Positions 1 through 6,321 of a DNA stretch of 8,106 bases are shown piece after piece; position 1 is the first letter of the stretch, and every line of letters starts with the position of its first letter. The notes below the pieces were generated by a model that was not told where the DNA came from, searched no databases, and saw only the letters and a list, made by a program, of their open reading frames with translations. The stretch lies in contig JAAXJV010000122.1 in assembly GCA_012269655.1 (NCBI GenBank), positions 3,354-11,459 on the forward strand, given 5' to 3'. This stretch comes from Pseudomonadales bacterium. Lineage in GTDB: Bacteria; Pseudomonadota; Gammaproteobacteria; Pseudomonadales; Litorivicinaceae. Both the position numbers and the translations under genes were made by a program.

Positions 1-371
1 AGCAAACCGATATCCTGCTGGCCGACACCGCGGGCCGCTTGCAAAACAAAGACCACTTGATGGATGAATTGTCCAAGGTGGTTCGTGTGTTGAAAAAGCA
101 AGACGAGCAGGCTCCGCACGAGGTGCTTTTGGTGTTGGATGCTGGCACCGGTCAGAACGCCTTGAGTCAGGCTGAGCTCTTTACCCAAGCGGTGGGAGTC
201 ACAGGGCTGGTGCTGACCAAGCTCGATGGCACAGCCAAGGGTGGCGTGGCCTTTGCCATTGCCGACAAAATGGGTCTGCCGATTCGCTATATCGGTGTCG
301 GTGAAGGCATTGCCGATTTACAGCCTTTTGATGCAAATGCCTTTGTTGCGGCTTTGTTTGACGACGCATGA
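1..371 (+). CDS. ftsY: Signal recognition particle receptor FtsY, C-terminal part (5' end outside window)
   Basis: FtsY is the SRP receptor GTPase. It docks ribosome-SRP complexes carrying membrane-protein nascent chains at the inner membrane and passes them to SecYEG. Only the last 122 codons are present, in the frame starting at base 3. The visible part is the end of the NG GTPase domain: DTAGRL (the G3 motif) at the start, then DAGTGQNA, the guanine-specificity motif TKLDGTAKGG, and the closing GVGE...DLQPF motif typical of SRP GTPases. GVGE..DLQPF favours FtsY over its paralog Ffh, which continues into a methionine-rich M domain that is absent here. The stop TGA overlaps the ftsE start (ATGA, 368-371), giving the classic ftsYEX order. 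The N-terminal acidic A domain and the start codon lie upstream and cannot be assessed. Confidence 0.96.
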   Translation, partial: QTDILLADTAGRLQNKDHLMDELSKVVRVLKKQDEQAPHEVLLVLDAGTGQNALSQAELFTQAVGVTGLVLTKLDGTAKGGVAFAIADKMGLPIRYIGVGEGIADLQPFDANAFVAALFDDA

Positions 372-1024
372 TCAGTTTTGAAAACGTCACCAAGCGATAC
401 GGTACGCGTATCGCCCTCGATGAGGTCAGCTTTGCGCTGGACGCCGGGGAGATGGCGTTTTTGGTCGGTCACTCGGGCGCAGGGAAATCGACACTGCTGC
501 GTCATTTAGTGTGCCTAGAAGCCCCCTCAGAAGGCCGAGTGATGGTTGGGAATTTCGATTTGCGTCGACTCAGTGCCAGCCAGCTGCCTATGTTTCGCCG
601 TAAAGTGGGGGTGGTTTTTCAGGACCCGCAACTGCTGCCCGATCGTACCGTGTATGAAAATGTGGCTTTGCCTTTGAAAGCCGCAGGGTTTGATCGAAAA
701 GTCATCCCAGGCCGGGTTAATGCCGCGTTAGAGCAAGTGGAACTTTCCCATGTGGTCGATGCCTTGCCAGGTGAATTGTCCAGCGGTCAGCGTCAGCGAG
801 TCGGCATTGCCCGAGCCGTGGTTCATAAACCCGCGCTATTGCTGGCGGATGAGCCGACCGGCAACCTAGATCCAGAATTGTCCAAGAAGATCATGAAGTT
901 GTTCACTCAGTTTCGTAACCACGGCGTGACGGTATTGATCGCAACCCATGAGCAGGCACTGGTTGAGGCTCAGCCGTTTAGAGTGTTGCGCTTGGACCAA
1001 GGCCGTTTAGTGGAGAGCGGTTGA
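368..1024 (+). CDS. ftsE: Cell division ATP-binding protein FtsE
   Basis: FtsE is the cytoplasmic ATPase of the FtsEX complex. The complex sits at the septal Z-ring and drives conformational changes in FtsX that activate periplasmic peptidoglycan hydrolases. At 218 residues it is close to the usual length (about 222 in E. coli). Visible ABC motifs are Walker A GHSGAGKST (residues 34-42), the Q-loop FQDPQLL (84-90), an ABC signature LSSGQRQR (137-144), Walker B LLLADEP (157-163) with catalytic Glu162, the D-loop region NLDPE (166-170) and the H-loop His194. The signature is unusual: E. coli FtsE has LSGGEQQR, whereas here the first Gly of the pair is Ser139. The ATG overlaps the ftsY stop by 4 bases and has no clear Shine-Dalgarno, so translation is probably coupled to ftsY. 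The TGA stop shares its last base with the ftsX ATG. Confidence 0.96.
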   Translation: MISFENVTKRYGTRIALDEVSFALDAGEMAFLVGHSGAGKSTLLRHLVCLEAPSEGRVMVGNFDLRRLSASQLPMFRRKVGVVFQDPQLLPDRTVYENVALPLKAAGFDRKVIPGRVNAALEQVELSHVVDALPGELSSGQRQRVGIARAVVHKPALLLADEPTGNLDPELSKKIMKLFTQFRNHGVTVLIATHEQALVEAQPFRVLRLDQGRLVESG

Positions 1025-1941
1025 TGCTGGGATCAAAGCACGGCGGCGCAATCGCCCATGTTGAAGCTTCACGCGAGGCGGTTCGTCGCTTGGCCAATGA
1101 CCCTTTGCGGCACACGGTCGGGGTGCTAGTGATGGCGCTCATGCTGGCGCTACCCGGTGTGGCTTGGGTGGCGCTGCGTGCCTTGGATGTCATGTTGCCG
1201 GTTGAAGCGACAACACCGGGTGTGTCTATCTTTGTGGGCCAAGACGTGAGCGAAGAAGATATTTCTGCGTTAGCGGACGAGATGGTGGATCGCAGCGATG
1301 TATTGGCGGTCGAGATTGTAGGCCGTGACCAAGGACTACAAGCCCTCTCTCAACTGGCGGGACTTGGTGATCTGGTGGGTGCCTTTGAAACCAATCCGCT
1401 GCCCGACGTGGTTCGCCTAGCCATTGATGCCCTACCAGGATCTGAGCAAATGCAGGCGCTGTCGTTATCCCTTGAGAGCGACCCGCGGGTTGAATTTGTC
1501 CGAATCGACCAGGGGCTGAGTAACGAAATGCGCAACGCCTTGGTCCTGGGCCAGCGACTGGTCTTGATCCTCGGTGCCATGGTGTTAGCGGCGATTGTGT
1601 TGGTGGTCACTGGGGCCACGCGAATCGAGGTGACTCGTGCCCGTGCGGAGCTTGCGCTAGTGGATCTGGTGGGCGGTACCCAACGCTATGCTCGACGTCC
1701 CTTTGTTTACATGGGGTTGGTTCAGGGTTTGGCGGGCGGTTTGCTGGCCTCGGCTTTTGTATACGGCGGTGCAATCTTGGTAGGCCAGCCTCTGTCTCGC
1801 TTGTTGACTTTGTATGGTGAGAGCGCGGCCCTGGTCGGCGCAACCCCTATCGACATGGCTGTACCTGTGGTCTGTGGAACCCTGCTGGGAGGCCTTGGAG
1901 CCCGCATTGCAGCTCGACTTCCGACGGTTGCCTGGACCTGA
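1024..1941 (+). CDS. ftsX: Cell division protein FtsX (FtsEX membrane subunit)
   Basis: FtsX is the inner-membrane partner of FtsE and has the FtsX/permease-like fold. Its periplasmic loop contacts the regulator of septal cell-wall amidases (EnvC in E. coli). The 305 residues show the expected layout: a short cytoplasmic N-terminus, TM1 about 31-53, a large periplasmic domain about 54-177, TM2 about 178-197, TM3 about 225-253 and TM4 about 275-298. It is shorter than E. coli FtsX (about 352), and the missing part is the N-terminal cytoplasmic extension. I chose ATG at 1024, which overlaps the ftsE stop as TGATG and has GGAG at 1012-1015 at 8-base spacing. A TTG one codon upstream (1021) is possible and would add one residue. 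No terminator follows, so ftsYEX transcripts may continue into rpoH. Confidence 0.95.
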   Translation: MLGSKHGGAIAHVEASREAVRRLANDPLRHTVGVLVMALMLALPGVAWVALRALDVMLPVEATTPGVSIFVGQDVSEEDISALADEMVDRSDVLAVEIVGRDQGLQALSQLAGLGDLVGAFETNPLPDVVRLAIDALPGSEQMQALSLSLESDPRVEFVRIDQGLSNEMRNALVLGQRLVLILGAMVLAAIVLVVTGATRIEVTRARAELALVDLVGGTQRYARRPFVYMGLVQGLAGGLLASAFVYGGAILVGQPLSRLLTLYGESAALVGATPIDMAVPVVCGTLLGGLGARIAARLPTVAWT

Positions 1942-1961
1942 GTTAAGAAATGTACATCCCT

Positions 1962-1989
1962 TTGCGATTGTTTCCATTATCGCTATAAT
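1962..1989 (+). promoter_or_regulatory. Probable sigma-70-type promoter for rpoH
   Basis: In the 99-base ftsX-rpoH gap there is a perfect -10 hexamer TATAAT (1984-1989). It is preceded at 16 bases by TTGCGA (1962-1967), which matches 4 of 6 positions of the TTGACA consensus. Transcription would start near 1996, leaving a leader of about 45 bases. The promoter overlaps a nested inverted repeat: CGATTG (1965-1970) with CAATCG (1990-1995), and ATTAT (1976-1980) with ATAAT (1985-1989). I see no convincing sigma-E, sigma-54 or CRP site. This is inference from sequence alone. Confidence 0.6.
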
Positions 1990-2011
1990 CAATCGTCCAA
2001 ACACACCTCAT

Positions 2012-2039
2012 GGATCGAGGGTCATCTTTACGAGGATCC
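2012..2039 (+). promoter_or_regulatory. rpoH ribosome binding site within a possible weak leader hairpin
   Basis: GAGGA (2032-2036) lies 4 bases before the rpoH ATG and is the Shine-Dalgarno. GGATC at 2012-2016 is complementary to GATCC at 2035-2039, so a 5-bp stem could cover the 3' edge of the Shine-Dalgarno. CCTC at 2006-2009 could also pair with GAGG (2032-2035). Such pairing would fit the known control of rpoH by RNA structure, but these stems are short and may be chance. Confidence 0.35.
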
Positions 2040-2040
2040 T

Positions 2041-2910
2041 ATGACAAATAAAGCAGTAGCCCCGATAGACAGTATGGTTCCAGGTCAGAACCTGGAAGCC
2101 TACATCAGCTCATGCAGTGCGATCGCGATTCTGACCGCCGAGCAAGAACGTGAACTGGCCGAACGTCTCTACTATGAAGAAGACGTCGAAGCGGCACGTC
2201 AGTTGGTTATGTCGCACCTGCGTTTTGTGGTCCATATTGCCCGGTCTTATTCTGGCTATGGCCTGCCCCAAGCAGACCTGATTCAGGAAGGTAACGTCGG
2301 TCTGATGAAAGCCGTTCGTCGCTTCAATCCTGAAATGGGTGTTCGCCTAGTGTCCTTTGCTGTGCACTGGATCAAGGCCGAGATGCACGAATACATCCTG
2401 CGTAACTGGCGTATTGTCAAAGTCGCCACGACCAAGGCGCAGCGTAAAATGTTCTTTAACCTTCGCGGCCAGAAGAAACGCTTGGCGTGGTTCACCGCTG
2501 ACGAAGTGAACGCGGTTGCCGAAGAGCTGGGCGTAACGCCTGAAGTGGTCCGTCAAATGGAAGGTCGATTGACCAGCGTCGATATGTCCTTTGATGGCTA
2601 TGATGACGACGATGATGGTCCAGCTTTGGCTCCTTCACAGTTCCTAGAGGACAAGGGTGCTGATCCTGCCCGAGTCGTGATGAACCGTGATGCCAGTCAT
2701 GACAGCCGTCAGGCCTTGCACAGCGCATTGCGTGACCTGGACGATCGTAGTCAGGACATTATCACCCAGCGCTGGTTGATGGATCAGAAGTCGACCTTGC
2801 ATGAACTGGCCGACAAATACGGCGTCAGTGCAGAGCGAATCCGGCAGTTAGAAAAGAACGCCATGAAAAAGATTCGTGAAGCCATGGGCGATGGGTTTAT
2901 CGAAGCGTAA
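2041..2910 (+). CDS. rpoH: RNA polymerase heat-shock sigma factor RpoH (sigma-32)
   Basis: RpoH directs RNA polymerase to heat-shock promoters controlling chaperones and proteases. At 289 residues it is close to the E. coli protein (284). Region 2 is nearly identical to known RpoH, with [10 protein letters not shown] (59-68), [20 protein letters not shown] (72-91) and [17 protein letters not shown] (102-118). The diagnostic RpoH box follows at 134-142 as [10 protein letters not shown]. coli has Leu where Met137 stands. An acidic linker contains five consecutive Asp (188-192). Region 4 near the C-terminus carries the helix-turn-helix around [20 protein letters not shown]. The start ATG at 2041 has GAGGA just upstream. 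In E. coli the protein is controlled by an mRNA thermosensor and by DnaK/FtsH. The conserved RpoH box and an early-coding hairpin at 2078-2097 suggest similar control, but that is inference. Confidence 0.98.
   Translation: MTNKAVAPIDSMVPGQNLEAYISSCSAIAILTAEQERELAERLYYEEDVEAARQLVMSHLRFVVHIARSYSGYGLPQADLIQEGNVGLMKAVRRFNPEMGVRLVSFAVHWIKAEMHEYILRNWRIVKVATTKAQRKMFFNLRGQKKRLAWFTADEVNAVAEELGVTPEVVRQMEGRLTSVDMSFDGYDDDDDGPALAPSQFLEDKGADPARVVMNRDASHDSRQALHSALRDLDDRSQDIITQRWLMDQKSTLHELADKYGVSAERIRQLEKNAMKKIREAMGDGFIEA
2078..2097 (+). other. Perfect 8-bp hairpin in early rpoH coding region
   Basis: TTCCAGGT (2078-2085), a CAGA loop, then ACCTGGAA (2090-2097) forms a perfect 8-bp stem with a 4-base loop, 38-57 bases into the rpoH coding sequence (codons 13-19). 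In E. coli, rpoH translation is temperature-controlled through mRNA structure that involves bases within the early coding region. This hairpin is a candidate part of an equivalent structure. I could not fold the whole leader. Confidence 0.5.
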
Positions 2911-2934
2911 ACTTTCGTCCTCGACTGGTCCGTG

Positions 2935-2964
2935 ACCGGCGCTTAGCGCCGGTTTTTTGTTTTT
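2935..2964 (+). terminator. Rho-independent terminator after rpoH
   Basis: ACCGGCGC (2935-2942), loop TTA, then GCGCCGGT (2946-2953) makes an 8-bp GC-rich stem. It is followed by a T-rich run (T6, G, T5 through 2964). This is a textbook intrinsic terminator in the plus direction, 24 bases after the rpoH stop. The opposite strand has no T-tract on the matching side, so it is unidirectional. Its T-tract ends just before the trmB Shine-Dalgarno. Confidence 0.9.
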
Positions 2965-2966
2965 AG

Positions 2967-2971
2967 AGGAG
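2967..2971 (+). promoter_or_regulatory. Ribosome binding site fixing the trmB start
   Basis: AGGAG at 2967-2971 lies 6 bases before the ATG at 2978. A TTG in the same frame at 2957 lies inside the terminator T-tract with no ribosome binding site in front, so the ATG is the supported start. Confidence 0.8.
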
Positions 2972-2977
2972 AGCTCA

Positions 2978-3637
2978 ATGACTGAGCCAGTACACCGCCG
3001 AATTCGCTCCTTTGTTCTGCGTGCAGGACGCATGACCGATGGCCAACAGCGAGCTATGCAGGCTCAGTGGCCCAAATATGGCTGCGATTTGGATCAGGGG
3101 TTGCAGTCCTTTGGCCATCCTTTGGTTCTCGAGCTGGGTTTTGGTATGGGAGCTTCGCTTTTACAGCAGTGTCAGCAGGAACCCGAGAAAACCTTTGTCG
3201 GCATCGAAGTCCATCCTCCGGGCGTGGGCCGCTTGCTGTCGCAGGCGGCCGAGGCCGGGGTAGAGAACCTTAAGGTCTACCAAGAAGACGGTATCGAGGT
3301 GCTGAATCGTTGTATTGCGGATCACAGTGTCGACCGTTTCCAGCTCTACTTCCCTGATCCTTGGCACAAGAAACGCCATCACAAACGCCGCATCGTTCAG
3401 CCTGAGTTCGCTCAATTGATCCACCGTAAGTTGGTGCCAGGTGGATTGTTTCACCTCGCCACCGATTGGGAGCCTTATGCGGAGTACATGCGTGAAGTGA
3501 TGGAGGCTGCACCGGGCTTTGTCGACGCCCGCGACGGTGATTCCAGCAAACCCGATTGGCGGCCGGTGACGAAATTCCAAACCCGGGGCGAGAAATTAGG
3601 CCATGGCGTTTGGGACTGGGTATATCGAGCGGTTTAA
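2978..3637 (+). CDS. trmB: tRNA (guanine-N7-)-methyltransferase TrmB
   Basis: TrmB uses S-adenosylmethionine to methylate N7 of G46 in the variable loop of many tRNAs. The 219-residue protein (E. coli about 239) shows the family's landmarks: the SAM-binding loop ELGFGMG (52-58), the acidic end of the next strand GIEVH (75-79), the hallmark [14 protein letters not shown] (125-138) with Asp127 and the basic tRNA-contacting patch, ATDW (161-164), and the C-terminal [16 protein letters not shown] (198-213). The start is ATG 2978, with AGGAG at 6-base spacing. It lies immediately downstream of the rpoH terminator with no clear promoter of its own, so expression may depend on readthrough. Its TAA overlaps the convergent hemW stop. 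In Pseudomonas I recall thiS and thiG just upstream of trmB; here rpoH is the direct neighbour. Confidence 0.97.
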   Translation: MTEPVHRRIRSFVLRAGRMTDGQQRAMQAQWPKYGCDLDQGLQSFGHPLVLELGFGMGASLLQQCQQEPEKTFVGIEVHPPGVGRLLSQAAEAGVENLKVYQEDGIEVLNRCIADHSVDRFQLYFPDPWHKKRHHKRRIVQPEFAQLIHRKLVPGGLFHLATDWEPYAEYMREVMEAAPGFVDARDGDSSKPDWRPVTKFQTRGEKLGHGVWDWVYRAV

Positions 3638-3651
3638 AGAAACCGTTCGAT
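3624..3651. repeat. Inverted repeat spanning the convergent ends of trmB and hemW
   Basis: ATCGAGCGGTTT (3624-3635) and AAACCGTTCGAT (3640-3651) form a 12-pair stem around a 4-base AAAG loop, with one G-T wobble (3629/3646). Both stop codons sit at or in the loop (trmB TAA 3635-3637; hemW TAA on the minus strand, 3636-3634). Neither strand has a following T-tract, so it is not a standard intrinsic terminator. It could protect or define mRNA 3' ends for both convergent transcripts. It may also be partly a by-product of the codons it encodes. Confidence 0.6.
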
Positions 3652-4743
3652 CACTTCGTTCAAAAACCGCCAACCCAAGTCAGTGGTTTGGATCCGATCG
3701 GCAACGATCAGCCCTTGTGCGCGGGCTTTAGATAGCGCCGGTTCTAACGCGCTGATGTTTAGCCCGGTTCGGGCCGCGAACTCGGCTTCACTGCAGCCCT
3801 GGCGCAGGCGCAATTGATTCAGCATGAATTCAAAGGGAATGGCTTGGGTTTCCACAGCTTGGAACACCGGTGGCGCGCCTGAGCGGTAGTGCTGCATGTA
3901 GTGCTCGGGCAGGCGAGTTTTTTGACTGCGCAGGACCTGTCCATTGAGGGTCAACTTGCCATGTGCCCCAGCACCAATGCCCAGATAATCCCCATAGTTC
4001 CAATAATTGAGGTTGTGCCGACATTGCGCGCCGGCCTTGGCAAAAGCGCTGACCTCGTACTGGATCAATCCTGCATCACGTAGTAGGGCCAGACCCTGAT
4101 CTTGAATCTCGGCCAAGGCGTCCTCGCTAGGTAGCGGCGGAGGCTGTTTGTAAAAGGCGGTGTTGGGCTCGAGTGTCAGTTGATACCAGGACAGATGCTC
4201 CGTGCCCAATTTCAGGGCTTGTCGAAGGTCTTCCATTGCCTGTGCTGGACTTTGTTCCGGCAGGCCGTGCATTAGATCAATATTGATTCGATCAAAGCCC
4301 GCATCTTGGGCCGCCTTCACCGCATCGGAGGCTTGGTTTGCGTTGTGGATACGCCCCAACTTCTGCAGCTGGTGGTTATCAAAGGACTGGATGCCAATGG
4401 ATAAGCGATTCACGCCGGCCCCGCGGAATCCTTTGAACTTGGTCTGTTCGGCGCTGCCCGGATTGGCTTCTAGTGTGATTTCCGCATCGGGCATTAAATT
4501 GCAATGAGTATCGATGGATTCGATAATACGCTGAATCGACGACGGCTTGAATAACGAAGGTGTACCGCCCCCAAAGAACACACTGTGGACGGGTGATTGC
4601 AGTTGGCTCGCGTCTACTGCTAAATCCTGAATCAGAGCGTCGACATATACCTGCTCATCACGAGTTTCGCGAACGTGACTGTTGAAATCGCAGTAAGGGC
4701 ATTTTTGTTCACACCAGGGTAGGTGGACGTAAACGGCGCTCAA
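3634..4743 (-). CDS. hemW: Heme chaperone HemW (radical SAM family, HemN-like)
   Basis: HemW belongs to the radical-SAM coproporphyrinogen-dehydrogenase-like family, but characterised members bind and transfer heme rather than oxidise coproporphyrinogen. The 369 residues carry the iron-sulfur motif C11-x3-C15-x2-C18 followed by Asp-Phe. True HemN has a further Cys at the Phe position, so this residue separates HemW from HemN. Other family motifs are GGGTPS (58-63), EANPG (92-96), [12 protein letters not shown], the [12 protein letters not shown] segment and [14 protein letters not shown]. Older annotations call it oxygen-independent coproporphyrinogen III oxidase. The start is TTG at 4743-4741: an in-frame TGA lies six codons upstream, and the conserved YVHLPWC begins at residue 5, so no other start fits. 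TTG overlaps the rdgB stop (TTGA), there is no Shine-Dalgarno, and translation is probably coupled. It is the last gene of its operon. Confidence 0.96.
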   Translation of the reverse strand: MSAVYVHLPWCEQKCPYCDFNSHVRETRDEQVYVDALIQDLAVDASQLQSPVHSVFFGGGTPSLFKPSSIQRIIESIDTHCNLMPDAEITLEANPGSAEQTKFKGFRGAGVNRLSIGIQSFDNHQLQKLGRIHNANQASDAVKAAQDAGFDRINIDLMHGLPEQSPAQAMEDLRQALKLGTEHLSWYQLTLEPNTAFYKQPPPLPSEDALAEIQDQGLALLRDAGLIQYEVSAFAKAGAQCRHNLNYWNYGDYLGIGAGAHGKLTLNGQVLRSQKTRLPEHYMQHYRSGAPPVFQAVETQAIPFEFMLNQLRLRQGCSEAEFAARTGLNISALEPALSKARAQGLIVADRIQTTDLGWRFLNEVIERFL

Positions 4744-5318
4744 AGCTGTCTGAGTAGCTCAGCGCAGGCCAACGCGCGATGGCTGACCTGAGATTTTTGT
4801 CGAGGGCTTAATTCGGCGGCGCTGATCGTCTCGTTCTTAGGCTGAAAAACCGGATCGTAGCCAAATCCATTTTCGCCCTGTGGCGCTGGCAAAATTTCAC
4901 CCTGCCACAATCCTTGAGCAATCACCGGCAGCGGGTCATCTGCACTACGAACCAGTGCCAGTACGCAGACAAATTGGGCACTTCGATCTTCAAAGGTTTC
5001 CAAATCCGCCAACAGTTTTATGTAGTTGGCTTGATCGTTACCATGAACCCCGGCGTAACGGGCGGAATAGATGCCCGGCGCACCACCCAGTGCGTTGACC
5101 GCCAGTCCCGAGTCATCGGCTAAGGCTGGCAGACCGGTTTCTTTGGCGACATGCCGGGCCTTGATCAGCGCATTTTCAACGAAACTCAGGCCGTTTTCTT
5201 CGGCGCCGGTTAGATCAAACTCCCCCATCGAACGAACCTGGATATTGCGGCCGGCCAATAGACGGTTTAGCTCGGCGAGCTTGCCCTGATTCTCGCTGGC
5301 CAGTACCCAGGTGTTCAT
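4740..5318 (-). CDS. rdgB: dITP/XTP pyrophosphatase RdgB (HAM1 family)
   Basis: RdgB hydrolyses non-canonical purine triphosphates (dITP, ITP, XTP) to monophosphates plus pyrophosphate, keeping deaminated purines out of DNA and RNA. The 192-residue length is normal (E. coli 197). Visible motifs are the N-terminal substrate loop SENQGK (8-13), [11 protein letters not shown] (46-56), the catalytic ADDSGL with Asp69 as the expected general base (67-72), [20 protein letters not shown] and a C-terminal SHRA that contacts the base. The ATG overlaps the stop of the upstream DUF4426 gene (ATGA, 5315-5318). No Shine-Dalgarno is seen, so coupled translation is likely. Its own stop overlaps the hemW TTG. 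The rdgB-hemW pairing is common in gammaproteobacteria. Confidence 0.97.
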   Translation of the reverse strand: MNTWVLASENQGKLAELNRLLAGRNIQVRSMGEFDLTGAEENGLSFVENALIKARHVAKETGLPALADDSGLAVNALGGAPGIYSARYAGVHGNDQANYIKLLADLETFEDRSAQFVCVLALVRSADDPLPVIAQGLWQGEILPAPQGENGFGYDPVFQPKNETISAAELSPRQKSQVSHRALACAELLRQL

Positions 5319-5746
5319 TGTTGGTAGAACTTCTGGCTGAATTTCACGTCTACCGGCACTCGCTCGCCCTCGGGCAGGACTTCAATGGTAAAGCGCACGG
5401 TGTCTTGGTCCGAGATTCGGAAAGGAGCGATGTAGTAGATCGCTTCACCCTCGTCGATGGTTTGAAATTCAAGCTCGAAGGCTTGGCCAAGGAGGTTGGC
5501 TTGCTGGCCGTTGAGACGGGCCGGGACTGTTTTAACGGCACGTTCTAGCCGCGTGTCATAGACCGATAGATTCAAAATGGCTTGGGTTTCCGAGCGCGCC
5601 AACCCATATTGCTGAGCCATTTCCGGGCTTAAAAAGGTGGAAGGAAAAGGCGTCACCCGAACCTCGAACGGCCCTCGTTTAAACACCTCATCCGTGGCCA
5701 GGGCTTGCGATGCCCACACCAGCAATGTCATCAAAACAATCTTCAC
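5315..5746 (-). CDS. DUF4426 family secreted protein of unknown function
   Basis: This 143-residue protein resembles the DUF4426 family, which I recall being found next to metW/rdgB in Pseudomonas; its function is unknown. The N-terminus reads as a Sec signal peptide: Lys2, a hydrophobic stretch (about 3-12) and an ALA cleavage site after residue 17, leaving a mature periplasmic protein of about 126 residues. There is no lipobox Cys. The mature part alternates short beta-like segments ([35 protein letters not shown]), which suggests a small beta-sandwich; that is inference. The start is GTG at 5746-5744, which overlaps the metW stop (GTGA) and has GAGGTGAG at 5756-5749. An ATG at codon 6 would remove the charged start of the signal peptide. 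It sits between metW and rdgB, but co-transcription alone does not show a role in methionine or nucleotide metabolism. Confidence 0.85.
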   Translation of the reverse strand: MKIVLMTLLVWASQALATDEVFKRGPFEVRVTPFPSTFLSPEMAQQYGLARSETQAILNLSVYDTRLERAVKTVPARLNGQQANLLGQAFELEFQTIDEGEAIYYIAPFRISDQDTVRFTIEVLPEGERVPVDVKFSQKFYQQ

Positions 5747-6321
5747 GACTCACCTCGTACTCTGAATAATGCCAATTCGCCCAGCAGATTTGGCCAGATC
5801 GAGGCCAGTGTTCCACCGATGACTTGTCTGTCGATAATGGTGGCGTTTTGCGCTTTGCAAAGTTGTTCGAAGTCATAAAAGGTCGAGAGGTGAATGTTTG
5901 GTGTATCGAACCACTGGTAGGGCAGCGACTTGCTCACCGGCATGCGCCCTAACAGACCCAACTGATAGCGGTGGCTGATGTGAGCAAAGTTAGGGAAGGT
6001 GATGATGGCTTGGCGCCCGACTCGCAACATCTCTGCTAAGACCAAATCAGGCCGACGGGTCGCCTGTAAAGCTTGAGTCATGACGACTGTGTCGGCCGAC
6101 TTATCGGCGAAATTAGTCAGGCCATCATCGAGGTTCTGCTCGATCACGTTAACGCCTTTTTCGATCGACTTAACGATGCAGTCTTTGTCGATCTCCAGGC
6201 CATAGCCTTTGCATCCCTGAGCCTGCAAATGTGCCATCAGCTCGCCGTCACCACAGCCTAAGTCCAACACTTGGCTACCGGGTTCGATCCAGCGAATAAC
6301 GGGTTGTAGTGATGCTCTCAT
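5743..6321 (-). CDS. metW: Methionine biosynthesis protein MetW (SAM-binding methyltransferase fold)
   Basis: MetW is a class I methyltransferase-like protein almost always encoded beside metX. In several proteobacteria it is needed along with MetX for homoserine acylation in methionine synthesis; no methylation substrate is established that I know of. The 192 residues begin with the SAM-binding motif [11 protein letters not shown] (18-28) and an acidic end of the next strand in YGLEID. They continue with the MetW-typical [20 protein letters not shown] and [20 protein letters not shown], which separate it from generic methyltransferases. The ATG at 6321 overlaps the metX stop (ATGA) and has its own strong Shine-Dalgarno (GAGGTGAG, 6332-6325), so it can be loaded independently as well as by coupling. 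Its stop overlaps the GTG start of the next gene. Confidence 0.96.
   Translation of the reverse strand: MRASLQPVIRWIEPGSQVLDLGCGDGELMAHLQAQGCKGYGLEIDKDCIVKSIEKGVNVIEQNLDDGLTNFADKSADTVVMTQALQATRRPDLVLAEMLRVGRQAIITFPNFAHISHRYQLGLLGRMPVSKSLPYQWFDTPNIHLSTFYDFEQLCKAQNATIIDRQVIGGTLASIWPNLLGELALFRVRGES
5749..5756 (-). promoter_or_regulatory. Ribosome binding site for the GTG-initiated DUF4426 gene
   Basis: GAGGTGAG (minus strand, 5756-5749) lies inside the last codons of metW. Its GAGG core is 6 bases from the GTG at 5746. It decides for GTG over the ATG five codons further in. The same ten bases, CGAGGTGAGT, also precede metW. Confidence 0.7.

Noticed and set aside
1657..2004. 115-codon minus-strand frame across the end of ftsX and the rpoH promoter
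   Set aside because: It is antisense to conserved ftsX coding, its product is low-complexity and unrecognisable, and the rpoH promoter in the overlap reads the other way.
1814..2044. 76-codon plus-strand frame bridging ftsX and rpoH
   Set aside because: It is out of frame with ftsX, which has clear membrane segments there, and it has no family resemblance; a chance frame in the gap.
2604..2618. Run of GAY codons giving five Asp in RpoH, looking like a simple repeat
   Set aside because: E. coli RpoH has an acidic stretch at the same place, so this is a normal linker feature and not a repeat expansion.
2957..2977. Upstream TTG start extending trmB by seven residues
   Set aside because: The codon is inside the terminator T-tract and has no ribosome binding site, while ATG 2978 has AGGAG at ideal spacing and fits the family.
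3161..3580. 139-codon open frame on the minus strand across trmB
   Set aside because: It lies wholly antisense to a gene with complete TrmB motifs and has no ribosome binding site or recognisable domain; it is a shadow frame.
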